From Robiginitalea marina (GTDB lineage Bacteria; Bacteroidota; Bacteroidia; Flavobacteriales; Flavobacteriaceae), in the NCBI RefSeq assembly GCF_024006985.1, contig NZ_JAMXIB010000012.1:26550-90549 (forward strand): a stretch of 64,000 bases of DNA. Direction: 5' to 3'. The notes beneath the pieces were generated by a model. The model saw nothing but the letters and a program-made list of their open reading frames with translations. It made no database searches and was not told the origin of the DNA. Position 1 is the first letter of the stretch, and each line of letters begins with the position of its first letter. Positions 28,960 to 38,900 of the stretch are shown one piece after another. A program made the translations under genes and the position numbers.

Positions 28960-31900
28960 ATGCGAAAGATCATCAGCTATTTCATCAAATTCGATGTGGC
29001 GGTTAACGTCATCATCCTCGCATTTGTGGTGTTCGGCATCGCAGGGGCCCTGCGGATGCGTTCCTCCTTTTTCCCCCTGATCGAATCGCAGATCATCACC
29101 ATCAGCATCAATTACCCCGGCGCTGCCCCCCAGGAGATCGAAGAGGGGATTGTCCTGAAGATTGAAGACAACCTCAAGGGGTTGGTTGGTATCGACCGCG
29201 TGACCTCGACTTCCAGGGAGAACGGCGGATCGATTACCATCGAAACGGACAAGGACGAGAACATCGATGTGATTTTGACGGAGGTCAAAAATGCGGTGGA
29301 CCGGGTGCCCAACTTCCCCGGGGGTATGGAACCCCTGGTAGTGGCCAAACAGGAAGCCATCCGCCCCACCATAAGTTTTGCCCTCAGCGGGGAGGGGGTG
29401 AGTCTGGGGACCCTGAAACAGATTGCCCGGCAGATTGAATTCGACCTGAGGGCGATGGAGGGGGTTTCCCAGATCCAGATCACCGGGTACCCTGATGAGG
29501 AGATCGAGATCGCCGTCAGGGAAAACGACCTGCTGGCCTATGGGCTGAGCTTCCAGGAGGTGGCCCAGGCCGTTTCCCAGGCCAACATCCTCACCACAGG
29601 GGGGAATATCAAAACCGTACAGGAAGATTACCTCATCAGGGCGAATAACCGCTCCTACTATGGCGATGACCTCAACAACCTGGTGGTCAGGGCCGATATT
29701 TCGGGCAACACCATTCGGTTAAAGGATGTGGCTGAGGTGCGGGACCGCTTTTCAGAAACCCCCAATGCCACCTATTTCAACGGGAACCTGGCGGTCAACA
29801 TCGAGGTGAGCAACACCAACAATGAAGACCTGATCCCAACCGCCGACAAGATCAACGCCTACATCGCGGATTTCAATGCCACGCATAACAACGTCCGTCT
29901 CGATGTGGACTCCGACCGGTCCATCACCCTCAAACAGCGCACCCAGCTCCTGGCGGAAAACGGGGCTATGGGGATCATCCTGGTACTGATTTTCCTTTCT
30001 TTCTTCCTGAATACCCGCCTGGCGTTCTGGGTGGCTTTCGGCCTGCCGATTTCCTTTTTAGGGATGTTTATCTTCGCCGGGTCCCTGGGGGTAACCATCA
30101 ACGTGCTTTCCCTGTTCGGGATGATTATCGTCATCGGGATCCTGGTCGACGATGGCATCGTGATCTCTGAAAACATCTACCAGCATTACGAAAGGGGCAA
30201 ATCGCCCATACAGGCCGCCATAGACGGTACCATGGAGGTGATCCCTCCAATCATATCGGCCATTATCACCACCGTGCTGGCATTTTCCACTTTCCTGTTC
30301 CTCGACAGCCGCATCGGGGAATTCTTTGGCGAGGTTTCCACCGTGGTCATCCTGACCCTGGTGGTCTCCCTGTTTGAGGCCCTGATCATCCTCCCGGCCC
30401 ACATCGCCCATTCCAAGGCCCTGCTCCCGGAAAGCGAGCTGAGAAAAAGCGCAAAAAAAGGCTTCTTCAACAAAATCTTCCTGCGATTGCGCAAGTTCAA
30501 CGAAGTGGGCGACAAGGTGATGGCGGTTTTGCGCGACAACACCTACGGGCCAACCCTCAGGTTTGTGCTGGGGCACCGTTTCCTGAGTTTCTCGATTTTC
30601 CTGGGGTTGCTCCTGATCACTCTGGCGTCGATTGCCTCAGGGGCGATCCGGGTGACCATTTTCCCGAGTATCGCCAGCGACCAGGTCAACATCGACCTTC
30701 TGATGCCCGAAGGGACCAACCCCGAGATCACCTCCGACATCATTACCCGGGTGGAGGAGGCTGCCTGGAAGGTGGGAGAGGCCTTCACGGAGCGGCAGAG
30801 CGGGAATAAGCCCGTGATCGATAATATCATCAAGCGGGTGGGACCCGGGAACAACAAAGCTTCCCTGAGGGTCAACCTCCTGCCCGGGGAGGAGCGGGAT
30901 TTTCCCAGCCCGGTAATCACCAATGCGATCCGGGAGGAAGTAGGGGAGGTGTACGGGGTGGAACGCCTTACTTTTGGGTCTGGCGGAAACTTTGGCGGGA
31001 ACCCGGTATCCGTGGCCCTGCTGAGCAATGACAACCAGCAGCTGGAGGCCGCGAAGGACGAACTCCGGGCCTACCTGGAGAACAACCCCAAACTGACGGA
31101 TGTGACCGATACCGACCCGGAGGGAATCAAGGAAATCCAGGTCGAGTTGCGCGAAAGCGCCTATGCCCTTGGCCTGAACCTGCAACAGGTCATGAGCCAG
31201 GTACGGGCGGGCTTCTTCGGTGCCCAGGCCCAGCGTTTCCAGCGCGGCCAGGACGAGATCCGCGTCTGGGTGCGCTATGACCGGGAAAACCGTTCCTCTA
31301 TCAACGACCTTGACGAGATGCGTATCCTTACCCCAACCGGGCAGCGCGTCCCCTTTTCGGAAATCGCCACCTATTCCATCTCCAGGGGCGACGAGTCCAT
31401 CAGCCACCTCGACGGCAAGCGGGAGATCCGCGTGGAAGCCGACCTGGAGGACCCCAACGAGAGTGCCGCTGAAATCCTGCTCGACATCCAGAACAACTTT
31501 ATGCCCGGGTTGCGGGCCAAATACCCCGGCCTCTCGGTCTCTTACGAGGGGCAGAACCGCGAAGCCCAAAAGCTGTCGCGATCGGCCAACAAGGTATTCC
31601 CCATCATCCTGTTCCTGATTCTGGCCGTGATTGCCTTTACCTTCCGGACCTATAGCCAGCCGGTAATCCTCCTGCTGCTGATCCCCTTCAGCATCATCGG
31701 GGTGGGCTGGGGCCATGTGATACACGGGTTTCCCATCAATGTGCTCTCTGCCCTGGGGATCATTGCCCTGATTGGGATCATGGTCAACGACGGGCTGGTG
31801 CTGATCGGAAAATTCAATTCCTTCCTCCGGGAGGGGATGAAATTCGATGATGCCCTCTATGAGGCCGGGCGCTCCCGGTTCCGGGCCATCTTCCTGACCT

Positions 31901-32256
31901 CCCTAACCACAATTGCCGGCCTCGCGCCCCTGCTGCTCGAAAAAAGCCGGCAGGCCCAGTTTCTGAAGCCCATGGCGATTTCGATCTCCTACGGGATTGC
32001 CATTGCCACCATTCTCACCCTGCTTATGCTCCCCCTGCTGCTTTCCGTGGTGAACGATGCAAAAGCCAAACTTAAATGGCTGTGGACCGGGCAGGAAATC
32101 GACCGGGAGGAAGTGGAACGGGTAATCAAGGAAATGCGGGCCCAGGAAGAACTCGAACGGAAGTTTGCGGAAATGCACGGGGACCCCGTGGAGCTGCCCC
32201 GTCCCCCGAAACCCAGGGGCAAAAAATCAACCGTCATAGAAGAACCGTCCTCATGA
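28960..32256 (+). CDS. RND-family inner-membrane efflux pump (AcrB/HAE1-like)
   Basis: 1098 residues, somewhat longer than AcrB because of a charged C-terminal tail. There are about 12 membrane helices in two groups (residue 15 on, and 330-500; then 540-560, and 880-1040), with two large periplasmic loops. The proton-relay aspartates are present in GILVDDGIVISEN near residue 395. The pump exports small molecules by proton antiport. The middle gene of the operon; its last codons overlap the start of the outer-membrane gene (ATGA). Confidence 0.95.
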   Translation: MRKIISYFIKFDVAVNVIILAFVVFGIAGALRMRSSFFPLIESQIITISINYPGAAPQEIEEGIVLKIEDNLKGLVGIDRVTSTSRENGGSITIETDKDENIDVILTEVKNAVDRVPNFPGGMEPLVVAKQEAIRPTISFALSGEGVSLGTLKQIARQIEFDLRAMEGVSQIQITGYPDEEIEIAVRENDLLAYGLSFQEVAQAVSQANILTTGGNIKTVQEDYLIRANNRSYYGDDLNNLVVRADISGNTIRLKDVAEVRDRFSETPNATYFNGNLAVNIEVSNTNNEDLIPTADKINAYIADFNATHNNVRLDVDSDRSITLKQRTQLLAENGAMGIILVLIFLSFFLNTRLAFWVAFGLPISFLGMFIFAGSLGVTINVLSLFGMIIVIGILVDDGIVISENIYQHYERGKSPIQAAIDGTMEVIPPIISAIITTVLAFSTFLFLDSRIGEFFGEVSTVVILTLVVSLFEALIILPAHIAHSKALLPESELRKSAKKGFFNKIFLRLRKFNEVGDKVMAVLRDNTYGPTLRFVLGHRFLSFSIFLGLLLITLASIASGAIRVTIFPSIASDQVNIDLLMPEGTNPEITSDIITRVEEAAWKVGEAFTERQSGNKPVIDNIIKRVGPGNNKASLRVNLLPGEERDFPSPVITNAIREEVGEVYGVERLTFGSGGNFGGNPVSVALLSNDNQQLEAAKDELRAYLENNPKLTDVTDTDPEGIKEIQVELRESAYALGLNLQQVMSQVRAGFFGAQAQRFQRGQDEIRVWVRYDRENRSSINDLDEMRILTPTGQRVPFSEIATYSISRGDESISHLDGKREIRVEADLEDPNESAAEILLDIQNNFMPGLRAKYPGLSVSYEGQNREAQKLSRSANKVFPIILFLILAVIAFTFRTYSQPVILLLLIPFSIIGVGWGHVIHGFPINVLSALGIIALIGIMVNDGLVLIGKFNSFLREGMKFDDALYEAGRSRFRAIFLTSLTTIAGLAPLLLEKSRQAQFLKPMAISISYGIAIATILTLLMLPLLLSVVNDAKAKLKWLWTGQEIDREEVERVIKEMRAQEELERKFAEMHGDPVELPRPPKPRGKKSTVIEEPSS

Positions 32257-33575
32257 GGCACTACCCTGCACTTTTTATTTGCTGGTTTACAGGCCTGCTG
32301 CTTTCCTATGGACAGGAGCCAATCCTTTCCCGGGAAGAAGCCGTTGCGCAGGCCCTTGAGAACAACCTCGGGATACAGGTTTCCGAAAACCTGAGGGATA
32401 TCGATGAAAATAATGCCAGTTTGCTGAATTCGGGGTATTTGCCCACCCTGTCGGCCAACGGGGGCGGCAGCATCGACCGGCAGAATACCGAAGGACAGTT
32501 GGCCAACGGGGACATCCGGGAAGCCATCGGGGCTGAAACCCGGAGGTACAACGCCTCCCTGAACCTGAATTACGTGCTCTTCGACGGCCTGGGGCGTTAC
32601 TACGACTACAAACGGTTCCAGGAACGGTCAAAGCAGTCGGAACTGGAGGTGCGGCAGACCATTGAAATAACCCTTTTGCAGCTCTTCAGCGTCTATTACG
32701 AAGTCGCCCGCCTGGAGGAGAACACCGCGAACCTCCGCGAAGCCCTGAATATTTCGAAAAACCGCCTCGAACGGGCCCGGTACCAGTTCGATTTCGGGCA
32801 GAACACGGGCCTGGATGTGCTCAATGCCGAGGTGGACGTCAATACCGACAGCGTAAACCTGCTCAATGCCGAACAGCTGCTCAGGAACACCAAAAGGGAC
32901 CTGAACCTGGTCCTGAACCGGGACCTTTCCCTGGGTTTTGAGGCCGACACCACCGTGCAATTCCTCCCTGCCCTGCAGATCGAGGAGATGCTGGACGACG
33001 CCAGGGAAAACAACGTGCGCATGCTGCTGGCCGAAAAGGATATCCGCATCTCGGAATACAACATGAAAGCCGCCCGCAGCGGGTATCTGCCCACCGTGGG
33101 CCTTACCGGTTCCTATGGGTGGAATGAATCCACCAACAACAGCCCCCTTGCCTTCGTATTGCAGAACACCTCAACGGGCCTGAATGGGAGCATTAACCTC
33201 ACATGGAACCTGTTTGACGGGGGACGCACGTTGAATACCACCCGTAATGCGCGCATTACCTACGAAAACCAGCAGTTGCTGAAAGAGCAGACCGGACTCG
33301 AAGTGGAGCGGGATATCCAAAATGCCTGGGGCAATTACCAGAATGCCCGGTACGTCCTTATGGTGCAGGAGAAAAACCTGCAGACCAACCTCGATAACTT
33401 CAACCGGTCAAAAGAGCGGTATGAACTGGGCCAGATCACCTCCATCGAGTTCCGCCAGGCCCAGTTGAACCTCCTGAATGCAGAGCTGACCCGAAGCCAG
33501 GCAAAATACAATGCCAAGCTGGCCGAACTCCAGCTCCTGCAGGTAAGCGGCCAATTGCTGAACGTGGCCTATTAA
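32253..33575 (+). CDS. TolC-family outer-membrane efflux channel
   Basis: 440 residues from the ATG at 32253, overlapping the pump stop by 4 bases; the longer ORF inside the pump gene is not used. A signal peptide ends near LLSYGQ (about residue 18). Two TolC repeats follow, each with a long helical hairpin (A-L-E-N-N-L-G-I-Q-V near the N-terminus, N-L-F-D-G-G-R-T-L-N in the second half). It forms the outer-membrane duct for the RND pump. The CPXCG gene begins 5 bases after the stop. Confidence 0.93.
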   Translation: MRHYPALFICWFTGLLLSYGQEPILSREEAVAQALENNLGIQVSENLRDIDENNASLLNSGYLPTLSANGGGSIDRQNTEGQLANGDIREAIGAETRRYNASLNLNYVLFDGLGRYYDYKRFQERSKQSELEVRQTIEITLLQLFSVYYEVARLEENTANLREALNISKNRLERARYQFDFGQNTGLDVLNAEVDVNTDSVNLLNAEQLLRNTKRDLNLVLNRDLSLGFEADTTVQFLPALQIEEMLDDARENNVRMLLAEKDIRISEYNMKAARSGYLPTVGLTGSYGWNESTNNSPLAFVLQNTSTGLNGSINLTWNLFDGGRTLNTTRNARITYENQQLLKEQTGLEVERDIQNAWGNYQNARYVLMVQEKNLQTNLDNFNRSKERYELGQITSIEFRQAQLNLLNAELTRSQAKYNAKLAELQLLQVSGQLLNVAY

Positions 33576-33580
33576 CCCCT

Positions 33581-33763
33581 ATGATCCCCCATTCTTTCCA
33601 GTGCCCGTATTGCTGGCAACAGGTTTCCATCCTGCTCGACCCCTCGGAGGCACACCAGACTTTTGTGGAAGACTGTGAGGTTTGCTGCAACCCCATGGAA
33701 TTTACCATCCATTGTGAGGGGGGTGAACTGGGGGACTTCCAGGTGCGCCCCCTGGGCCAGTAG
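33581..33763 (+). CDS. CPXCG-motif cysteine-rich small protein
   Basis: 60 residues with an N-terminal C-P-Y-C-W pair and a second C-x-V-C-C pair, the pattern of the CPXCG family of probable zinc-binding small proteins (also found in proteobacteria). Cysteines at 8, 11, 32 and 35 could hold one metal ion. It is attached to the RND operon by a 5-base gap, though the family is not known to take part in efflux. Role unknown. Confidence 0.85.
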   Translation: MIPHSFQCPYCWQQVSILLDPSEAHQTFVEDCEVCCNPMEFTIHCEGGELGDFQVRPLGQ

Positions 33764-34027
33764 CCCCTGTATCCCAAAGCTTCACCTTTCCCTCCAGCCC
33801 ATCCCCACCCCTGGGGATGAAGGCCTCCCCGTGGCAATTCGCGACTGCAATTTCGGGGTTGGAGGGACTTCTTGAAGGGATTCTGCAGTTTGGTGGGATA
33901 ATTTCGCCCCGTTAACACCCCTGGACGTCCGCGAAACCTGAACCGAAAAACAACCTTTCCTGCACGGGCCCTGCATGCAGCCCGGGGGAGGGATGGTTTT
34001 CAAAAACTTCAACAAAATCACTACATC

Positions 34028-34498
34028 ATGAAAAACCAATTGTCGCGCTGGGGCACCTGCCTGGCGCTTGTTCTGGCCTTTACCGCCTGTGAAAAGCAGG
34101 AAACTGTCCCCGCGGAGGCTGCCGTGGAGTATTTTATCGCCAAAGACCTTTCTTTTTTGAATGAGGACCTCCCTGAGTTGGCCGCCAAGGGCTGGCCGGT
34201 GGACGGCTGCAAGGAATTTACCGTGAAGGTCAAAATACCAGTCTTTGGCGAAAGTACCATTAAGCTATACCATTGCTGCGTAAATTCAGCCTGCAACCTG
34301 CTGGAGCTTACCAATATTGTCGATTTTTTCCTGGGGGATAAATCCGATAGGTTACCTTCTGAAATTGAGATTATATCCTCAGAAAAGACTACCTTTAAGC
34401 GATTTGAATTCCGGATCCGGCCCGGTACCTACCGCCTGGATCCCAAAACAGGTAGCCTGGAGGGCATGGAATACGAGGTCTGGGCCCACCGGAAGTAA
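34028..34498 (+). CDS. Hypothetical lipoprotein
   Basis: 156 residues. A signal peptide with lipobox (A-F-T-A-C, Cys21) predicts a lipid-anchored protein. The mature part has a further four cysteines, including a C-C pair in LYHCCVNSACN, which could form disulfides in the periplasm. I do not recognise a family. It precedes the RDD gene by 20 bases and probably shares its transcript. The 264 bases upstream hold no gene. Confidence 0.75.
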   Translation: MKNQLSRWGTCLALVLAFTACEKQETVPAEAAVEYFIAKDLSFLNEDLPELAAKGWPVDGCKEFTVKVKIPVFGESTIKLYHCCVNSACNLLELTNIVDFFLGDKSDRLPSEIEIISSEKTTFKRFEFRIRPGTYRLDPKTGSLEGMEYEVWAHRK

Positions 34499-34518
34499 AC
34501 GAGTTAAAACCAAGAGCC

Positions 34519-34953
34519 ATGAAAGAACGTATTTTCCGAAGGGGCATGGCATTCCTTCTGGACCTTCTCCTGATAAGCCTTGTCTTTACCCTCTTGTATA
34601 ACTTTATTCCCCTGGAATGGCTGAAGGGGGAATATGCGGTGGGCACCAGGGAATTCCGGTGGGGGATTGACCTGTATGGCGCCGTGTCGGCAGGGTATTT
34701 CCTCGGATCAGGCCTCCTGATGCGGGGGGGAAGCCCTGGGAAGGACATCATGCACCTGCGCACGGTGAAGGCAGACGGGTCGGCCCTGACCCCCAGCCTG
34801 TCGCTCGCGCGGACCCTGCTGAAATTGATTAGTATCGCCCTGCTTCCCCTTGCCCTGATTGCGTATTTGTGGGACGGAAAGGAAACCACCCTTCAGGATT
34901 ACCTCAGCGGGACCCGGGTGGAGCGAAACCGCCCCGTGGGGATCGCGAGGTAA
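34519..34953 (+). CDS. RDD-family membrane protein
   Basis: 144 residues with three membrane helices (about 10-27, 48-68 and 105-122). It shows the RDD pattern: an N-terminal R-R-G-M-A-F-L-L-D-L-L-L-I, and the middle G-x-S-P-G-K-x-I-M-x-L-R motif. RDD proteins are small, mostly uncharacterised membrane proteins, some linked to ion transport. It ends at a bidirectional terminator shared with the convergent S15 peptidase gene. Confidence 0.88.
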   Translation: MKERIFRRGMAFLLDLLLISLVFTLLYNFIPLEWLKGEYAVGTREFRWGIDLYGAVSAGYFLGSGLLMRGGSPGKDIMHLRTVKADGSALTPSLSLARTLLKLISIALLPLALIAYLWDGKETTLQDYLSGTRVERNRPVGIAR

Positions 34954-34973
34954 GCGCGAGGTGAGATGCCCAT

Positions 34974-35005
34974 AAAAATGGACCCGGGAGGGTCCATTTT
35001 TTTTT
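34974..35005. terminator. Bidirectional terminator
   Basis: A 12-base stem (34974-34985 against 34990-35001) with a GGGA loop, flanked by A-run and T-run, so it can stop both the RDD transcript and the convergent peptidase transcript. Confidence 0.85.
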
Positions 35006-35018
35006 GCAGGGGTTTGAA

Positions 35019-36893
35019 CTACTTCTTCACCACGGGGATACGGATAGCCGAAGGATACCTGGTGGAATGGTGGATCTTGTTTATGGCGATAACCCCCCCG
35101 GTTTCATCATAGTTGTTTCCACCCGTATTGAGGTTCCTGGCAAATCGGGGGAAATTGCTGCTTGAGATCTCGATGCGGATCCGGTGGCCGGGGGCGAAGT
35201 AATTGCTGGTAGAAAGGGGGCTCATCTCCAATTTATACACCTTTCCCTCTTCCATGAATACCTCCCGGTCATAGCCTTCCCGGTAGCGCGCCCGTTGAAT
35301 GGTTTCGTCTAGGTTATAGGCCGTCCCGTCGGGGGATACATCGATGAGCTTCAGGGTGAAATCGGTATCGCGGGCGTCCGAGGAAACGTAGAGGGTGGCT
35401 TCTATGAACCCGCTCACTTCAACCCCCTCTTTAAGGGGTTCCGAAGTATAGACCAGGATGTCGTGCCGGGCTTCCATCCCCTTTTGGTCAAAAGCCCCCC
35501 CGGCCACGGCATTCCCGGTGCAGCACACATTCCCCCCATAGGAAGGGACGGGGTTTTCAGGGTCATAGGCATAGGTATCGGGAACGTCCCTGGAAGGAGG
35601 GGAAGTGCCCAGCGTGCCATCTCCAAAAAGGGAATTGGCCCGGCCCTCGCTCTGCAGGTAGAGGGTCTGCATCAGGGCGCCCCTGGGGGGCCAGGTGTCT
35701 GCCGTTTGCCACTGGTTGCTTCCCATGGTGTAGTAGCGTATCCTGGGGAAGCTTTCCTTAAGGCCGTTTTGTTCCCCTTTCAGCCAGTAATCAAACCACT
35801 GGTCGTACAGGGCGCTGTAGTCGAGGCGGGCGTCGCCCAGGTTGCGCTCGCCCACCACCGTGTTTTCGGTGGCCCTTGTGAAGCCGCAGTGCAGGGTGGG
35901 GGCGATCACCAGGTACTGGTTGTCGGCTACCTTCGGGTCCGGGTGGTTGCGAAGGTGGTTGAAGAGCTCCAGGTTCGGGCCGGATGAAACGTCGTACCAG
36001 GAAACGAACCAGAAAGACGGCTTGTTAAAGGGCATGCTTTCGTGGAACAGCCCGCCTTCCTGCCAGGCCGGGTCGTTGGGCTTGCGGCGGATCATTTTAT
36101 CGAAAATTTCCCGCTTTCCGTTCATGTTTTTCAGCAGGTCCTGCAGGGGAAGGTGGGCCAGGGCCTCCTTCATGTTCACCGGCGGGTTTTCCGGGGCCAG
36201 GTCGTAAAAGCGGGAAATCCGCACCAGGTCTTCCTGGCTGGCCCCTTCGGGAATCCTGGGCTTGAAGCGGTCGTGCTCCACCCCGTACAGCCAGGCGGTA
36301 AAAAGCATCTGGTGCACCCCGCCCCGATACCAGTTCCCCTGCTCGTGGAAACGGCCGACCTGCCCCACCCCGGCCCCAAAACCCTGGGGGATCAGGGCGG
36401 CATGCGCCGGATGGTCGAGGGAGGCTACCGCCATCTGCCATTCGGCCGTGGAGGAGCAGCCAATAGTGCCGATTTTGCCGTTGGACCAGGATTGTCCGGA
36501 AAGCCATTCAAAGGCGTCATATCCGTCGGTAAGAGGTACCCCGAGGATGTCCCACTGTCCTTCTGAAAAATAACGCCCCCGTTCGTTTTGCACCACATAG
36601 GCATATCCCTTTTGCACCCATTCCAGGGCCGATCGCAGGGTCCGGTCGCGGAGCTCCCCGTCCTGCCAGGTATTGAAATTATATGGGGTCCGTGAAAAAA
36701 CCACCGCCACGGGGTCATCCGTTTTGGGCCGGTAGATGTCGGTGGCAAGGCGCACCCCATCGCGCATGGGCATCATGACCTTTTGGTCGATTACAGCGAT
36801 TTCCCCGAGTTGTTGTAAAAGCGCATTCTCCTGGCCCAGGAGGAGGCAGGGGGCTGACAGGAACAGGAAAAGGAACAGGATCCGTGTTTTCAT
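35019..36893 (-). CDS. Secreted S15/CocE-type acyl-peptide hydrolase
   Basis: 624 residues from the ATG at 36893, which starts a clear signal peptide (ending LLLGQ near residue 20). The alpha/beta-hydrolase core shows [12 protein letters not shown], the serine elbow in [13 protein letters not shown], and the C-terminal jelly-roll domain with [17 protein letters not shown]. Members include X-Pro dipeptidyl peptidases, cocaine esterase and glutaryl-7-ACA acylase. It is likely periplasmic. It lies 149 bases after the epimerase gene, on the same strand, so it may supply substrates to that operon; this is inference. Confidence 0.9.
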   Translation of the reverse strand: MKTRILFLFLFLSAPCLLLGQENALLQQLGEIAVIDQKVMMPMRDGVRLATDIYRPKTDDPVAVVFSRTPYNFNTWQDGELRDRTLRSALEWVQKGYAYVVQNERGRYFSEGQWDILGVPLTDGYDAFEWLSGQSWSNGKIGTIGCSSTAEWQMAVASLDHPAHAALIPQGFGAGVGQVGRFHEQGNWYRGGVHQMLFTAWLYGVEHDRFKPRIPEGASQEDLVRISRFYDLAPENPPVNMKEALAHLPLQDLLKNMNGKREIFDKMIRRKPNDPAWQEGGLFHESMPFNKPSFWFVSWYDVSSGPNLELFNHLRNHPDPKVADNQYLVIAPTLHCGFTRATENTVVGERNLGDARLDYSALYDQWFDYWLKGEQNGLKESFPRIRYYTMGSNQWQTADTWPPRGALMQTLYLQSEGRANSLFGDGTLGTSPPSRDVPDTYAYDPENPVPSYGGNVCCTGNAVAGGAFDQKGMEARHDILVYTSEPLKEGVEVSGFIEATLYVSSDARDTDFTLKLIDVSPDGTAYNLDETIQRARYREGYDREVFMEEGKVYKLEMSPLSTSNYFAPGHRIRIEISSSNFPRFARNLNTGGNNYDETGGVIAINKIHHSTRYPSAIRIPVVKK

Positions 36894-37042
36894 ACGATGT
36901 AGCTTAATGGTGGATAGACATGCTGGCGAACCAGTGGGGGGCATTCTGCGGTTCCCGGCCATCAGGTGGGCCAGGGCCCGTTTGGCCCGCTAAAAGGTAA
37001 GTCATTTTTCGGAGTTTGCCTGGGTATGCCCCGGCCGGCAGG

Positions 37043-38101
37043 TCAGATGGGGCCGAGCCCGGGATGCGCGGAGGGGGTCAGCACCCCTTTTTTCAGGTGG
37101 AACATTCCGGAAAAGGGATCGCCAATCAAATCGAGGTGGCCGTCCAGGTCGGCATACTGGATGTTTGGGCGGCTCAGGGCAAAATGCAGGCCTGCGGAAA
37201 TCCCCAGGGCGCATTCGTCGAGGCAGCCTATCATGACCTCGAGGCCCCCTGCACGGGCCACGGAATTGATGTGGGCGGCTTCCTGGATCCCCCCTACTTT
37301 TTGCAACTTGATGTTTACCATGTCCATCATCCCTTTCCGGGTCAGGTGGAAGGCGTCTGCCAGGGATTTAATGCTCTCATCGGCCATTACGGGTTCCGGC
37401 ACGTTTCGGCTTACCTTCCTCATGGCTTTGGGGTCCCTGGTTGAGGTGGGCTGTTCCAGGATTTCAATCCCGGCCTTCCGGGTTTGTTCCATAAAGTAAA
37501 TGGCCTGCTGGTGCGTATACCCCTGGTTGGCGTCAAATCGCAGGAAAAAACCGGGACCGAAGCGCTCCCTGAGTTTTTGGACTTTCTCGATATCCGCTTC
37601 CGCATCCAGCCCCCCCTTGAGCTTCAGGTGGTTGAACCCTTCCGAAAGGTATCTTGACGCCCGTTCCAGGGTTTGGTCGAGGGGCAGGATGCCTATGGTA
37701 ATGCTGGTCGGGATGCTTTGCCGGAAGCCGCCCAGCACCCGGTACAGGGGCAGGGAAGCCTTACGGGCCAGCAGGTCGAAAAGGGCAATATCCACCATGG
37801 CCTTTGCCGAGGGGCCCACCTCTGTCATTTCCCTGAGCCGGTGGTGGTAATAGGTGTGCCTGAAGGCCTCCTTCCCTTCCATCAGGCTGCGGATCGGCCC
37901 CTCCAGTTGGGCAATAACCTCTTCCGCCGATTCCCCGGTTATCTCCCGGTCAGGGCAGGCGCAGCCCATGCCGATCAGTCCCTGGTCCGTAATGATTTTG
38001 AGGATCACATTACTGCTTTTTTCCACGGTTTCGTAGGCAATGCTGTAGGGTTCCTTTAAATCCAGGTCCAGGCGCTCGTATTCCAGGGCTTTTATCTTCA
38101 T
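37043..38101 (-). CDS. Dipeptide/N-acyl-amino-acid epimerase of the enolase superfamily (DgcA-like)
   Basis: 352 residues from the ATG at 38101. Capping domain at the N-terminus (Y-S-I-A-Y-E), then the barrel with LKLKGG (catalytic Lys near 160), DANQGYT, EQPTS, DESIK (second Lys near 263) and a C-terminal GCLDEC. This is the full set of the L-Ala-D/L-Glu epimerase group, which interconverts stereocentres next to a carboxylate with Mg. It begins 1 base after the creatininase-family stop, so the genes are coupled. With a DUF1611 gene in the same operon it could act as DgcA, which epimerises N-acyl-D-glutamate. Confidence 0.88.
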   Translation of the reverse strand: MKIKALEYERLDLDLKEPYSIAYETVEKSSNVILKIITDQGLIGMGCACPDREITGESAEEVIAQLEGPIRSLMEGKEAFRHTYYHHRLREMTEVGPSAKAMVDIALFDLLARKASLPLYRVLGGFRQSIPTSITIGILPLDQTLERASRYLSEGFNHLKLKGGLDAEADIEKVQKLRERFGPGFFLRFDANQGYTHQQAIYFMEQTRKAGIEILEQPTSTRDPKAMRKVSRNVPEPVMADESIKSLADAFHLTRKGMMDMVNIKLQKVGGIQEAAHINSVARAGGLEVMIGCLDECALGISAGLHFALSRPNIQYADLDGHLDLIGDPFSGMFHLKKGVLTPSAHPGLGPI

Positions 38102-38102
38102 A

Positions 38103-38900
38103 TCAGTAGCGGTTCTGGTGTAATTTTTCCAGGGGGGTGTGCATGATGCTCTCCAGGAATTCGACCATTTTTTGGATAGAGATTTCCCACATGATGCGGC
38201 CTTTTTCCGCATCCCCCTTGGTGGCATTCCCGATCACCCCTGACTTCGAGAGGCGCTGGGTATGGGCATACCAACTCACACCCCGGTCAGAGGTAAAGTC
38301 GAGGTATTCGTTCTTCAGGTCGAGGGTTTCGTCCACAGCCTGCCCCATGTCGACCAGTTCGGGCCTAAGGGCCAGGGTGGTGCTGGTCTCGATTTCCCCC
38401 GCATGGATGTCGTTGTGGGTGTCGATCATCCGGTACAGGTCGATGTCGCTGGTTTCCCCTGTCTCCACACATACAAAAATCCGGGCGTCCCGGTTGATCA
38501 TCTGCGCTGCATAGGTCAGGGTCGGCTTGTTGTCGCCGTGGCCGTTCAGTATTACGATCTTGCGGATCCCATTATGGGCCAGGCTCATCCCGATATCGTA
38601 CACCAGGGCAGACAGGGCATTGTTTGTGACGCTCAGGGTCCCTTTGAAGGCACTGTGGTGGTAAGAGACCCCGTAGGGCAGGGGAGGGAGTACAAAGGGT
38701 TTTGGCCCCTGGCATGCCCTGGCAATGGCTTGGGCCATGTAGTACGCGTCGAAATAATCCACATCCACGGGCAGGTGGGGACCGTGTTGTTCAATGGCCC
38801 CGCAGGGCAGGATGGCCGTGTCGGTGACCTTCAGTTTGGCTTCTACCTCCGGCCATTTCATTTCGGCCCAAAGGAAGGAATTTTCAGCATCAAATGGCAT
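38103..38900 (-). CDS. Creatininase-family amidohydrolase
   Basis: 265 residues from the ATG at 38900, which overlaps the PP-loop gene stop by 11 bases. Metal-binding motifs are intact: LPCGAIEQHGPHLPVDVDYFDA (Glu37, His39, Asp46/48), LNGHGDNK, and HAGEIETS. The family hydrolyses cyclic or linear amides: creatinine, FAPy (ArfB), and the MftA peptide (MftE). Here the substrate probably comes from the neighbouring genes. It is soluble and cytoplasmic, with no signal peptide. Confidence 0.9.
   Translation of the reverse strand: MPFDAENSFLWAEMKWPEVEAKLKVTDTAILPCGAIEQHGPHLPVDVDYFDAYYMAQAIARACQGPKPFVLPPLPYGVSYHHSAFKGTLSVTNNALSALVYDIGMSLAHNGIRKIVILNGHGDNKPTLTYAAQMINRDARIFVCVETGETSDIDLYRMIDTHNDIHAGEIETSTTLALRPELVDMGQAVDETLDLKNEYLDFTSDRGVSWYAHTQRLSKSGVIGNATKGDAEKGRIMWEISIQKMVEFLESIMHTPLEKLHQNRY

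Noticed and set aside
33764..34027. Possible small RNA in the gap before the lipoprotein gene
   Set aside because: No promoter-terminator pair or conserved stem could be made out by eye.
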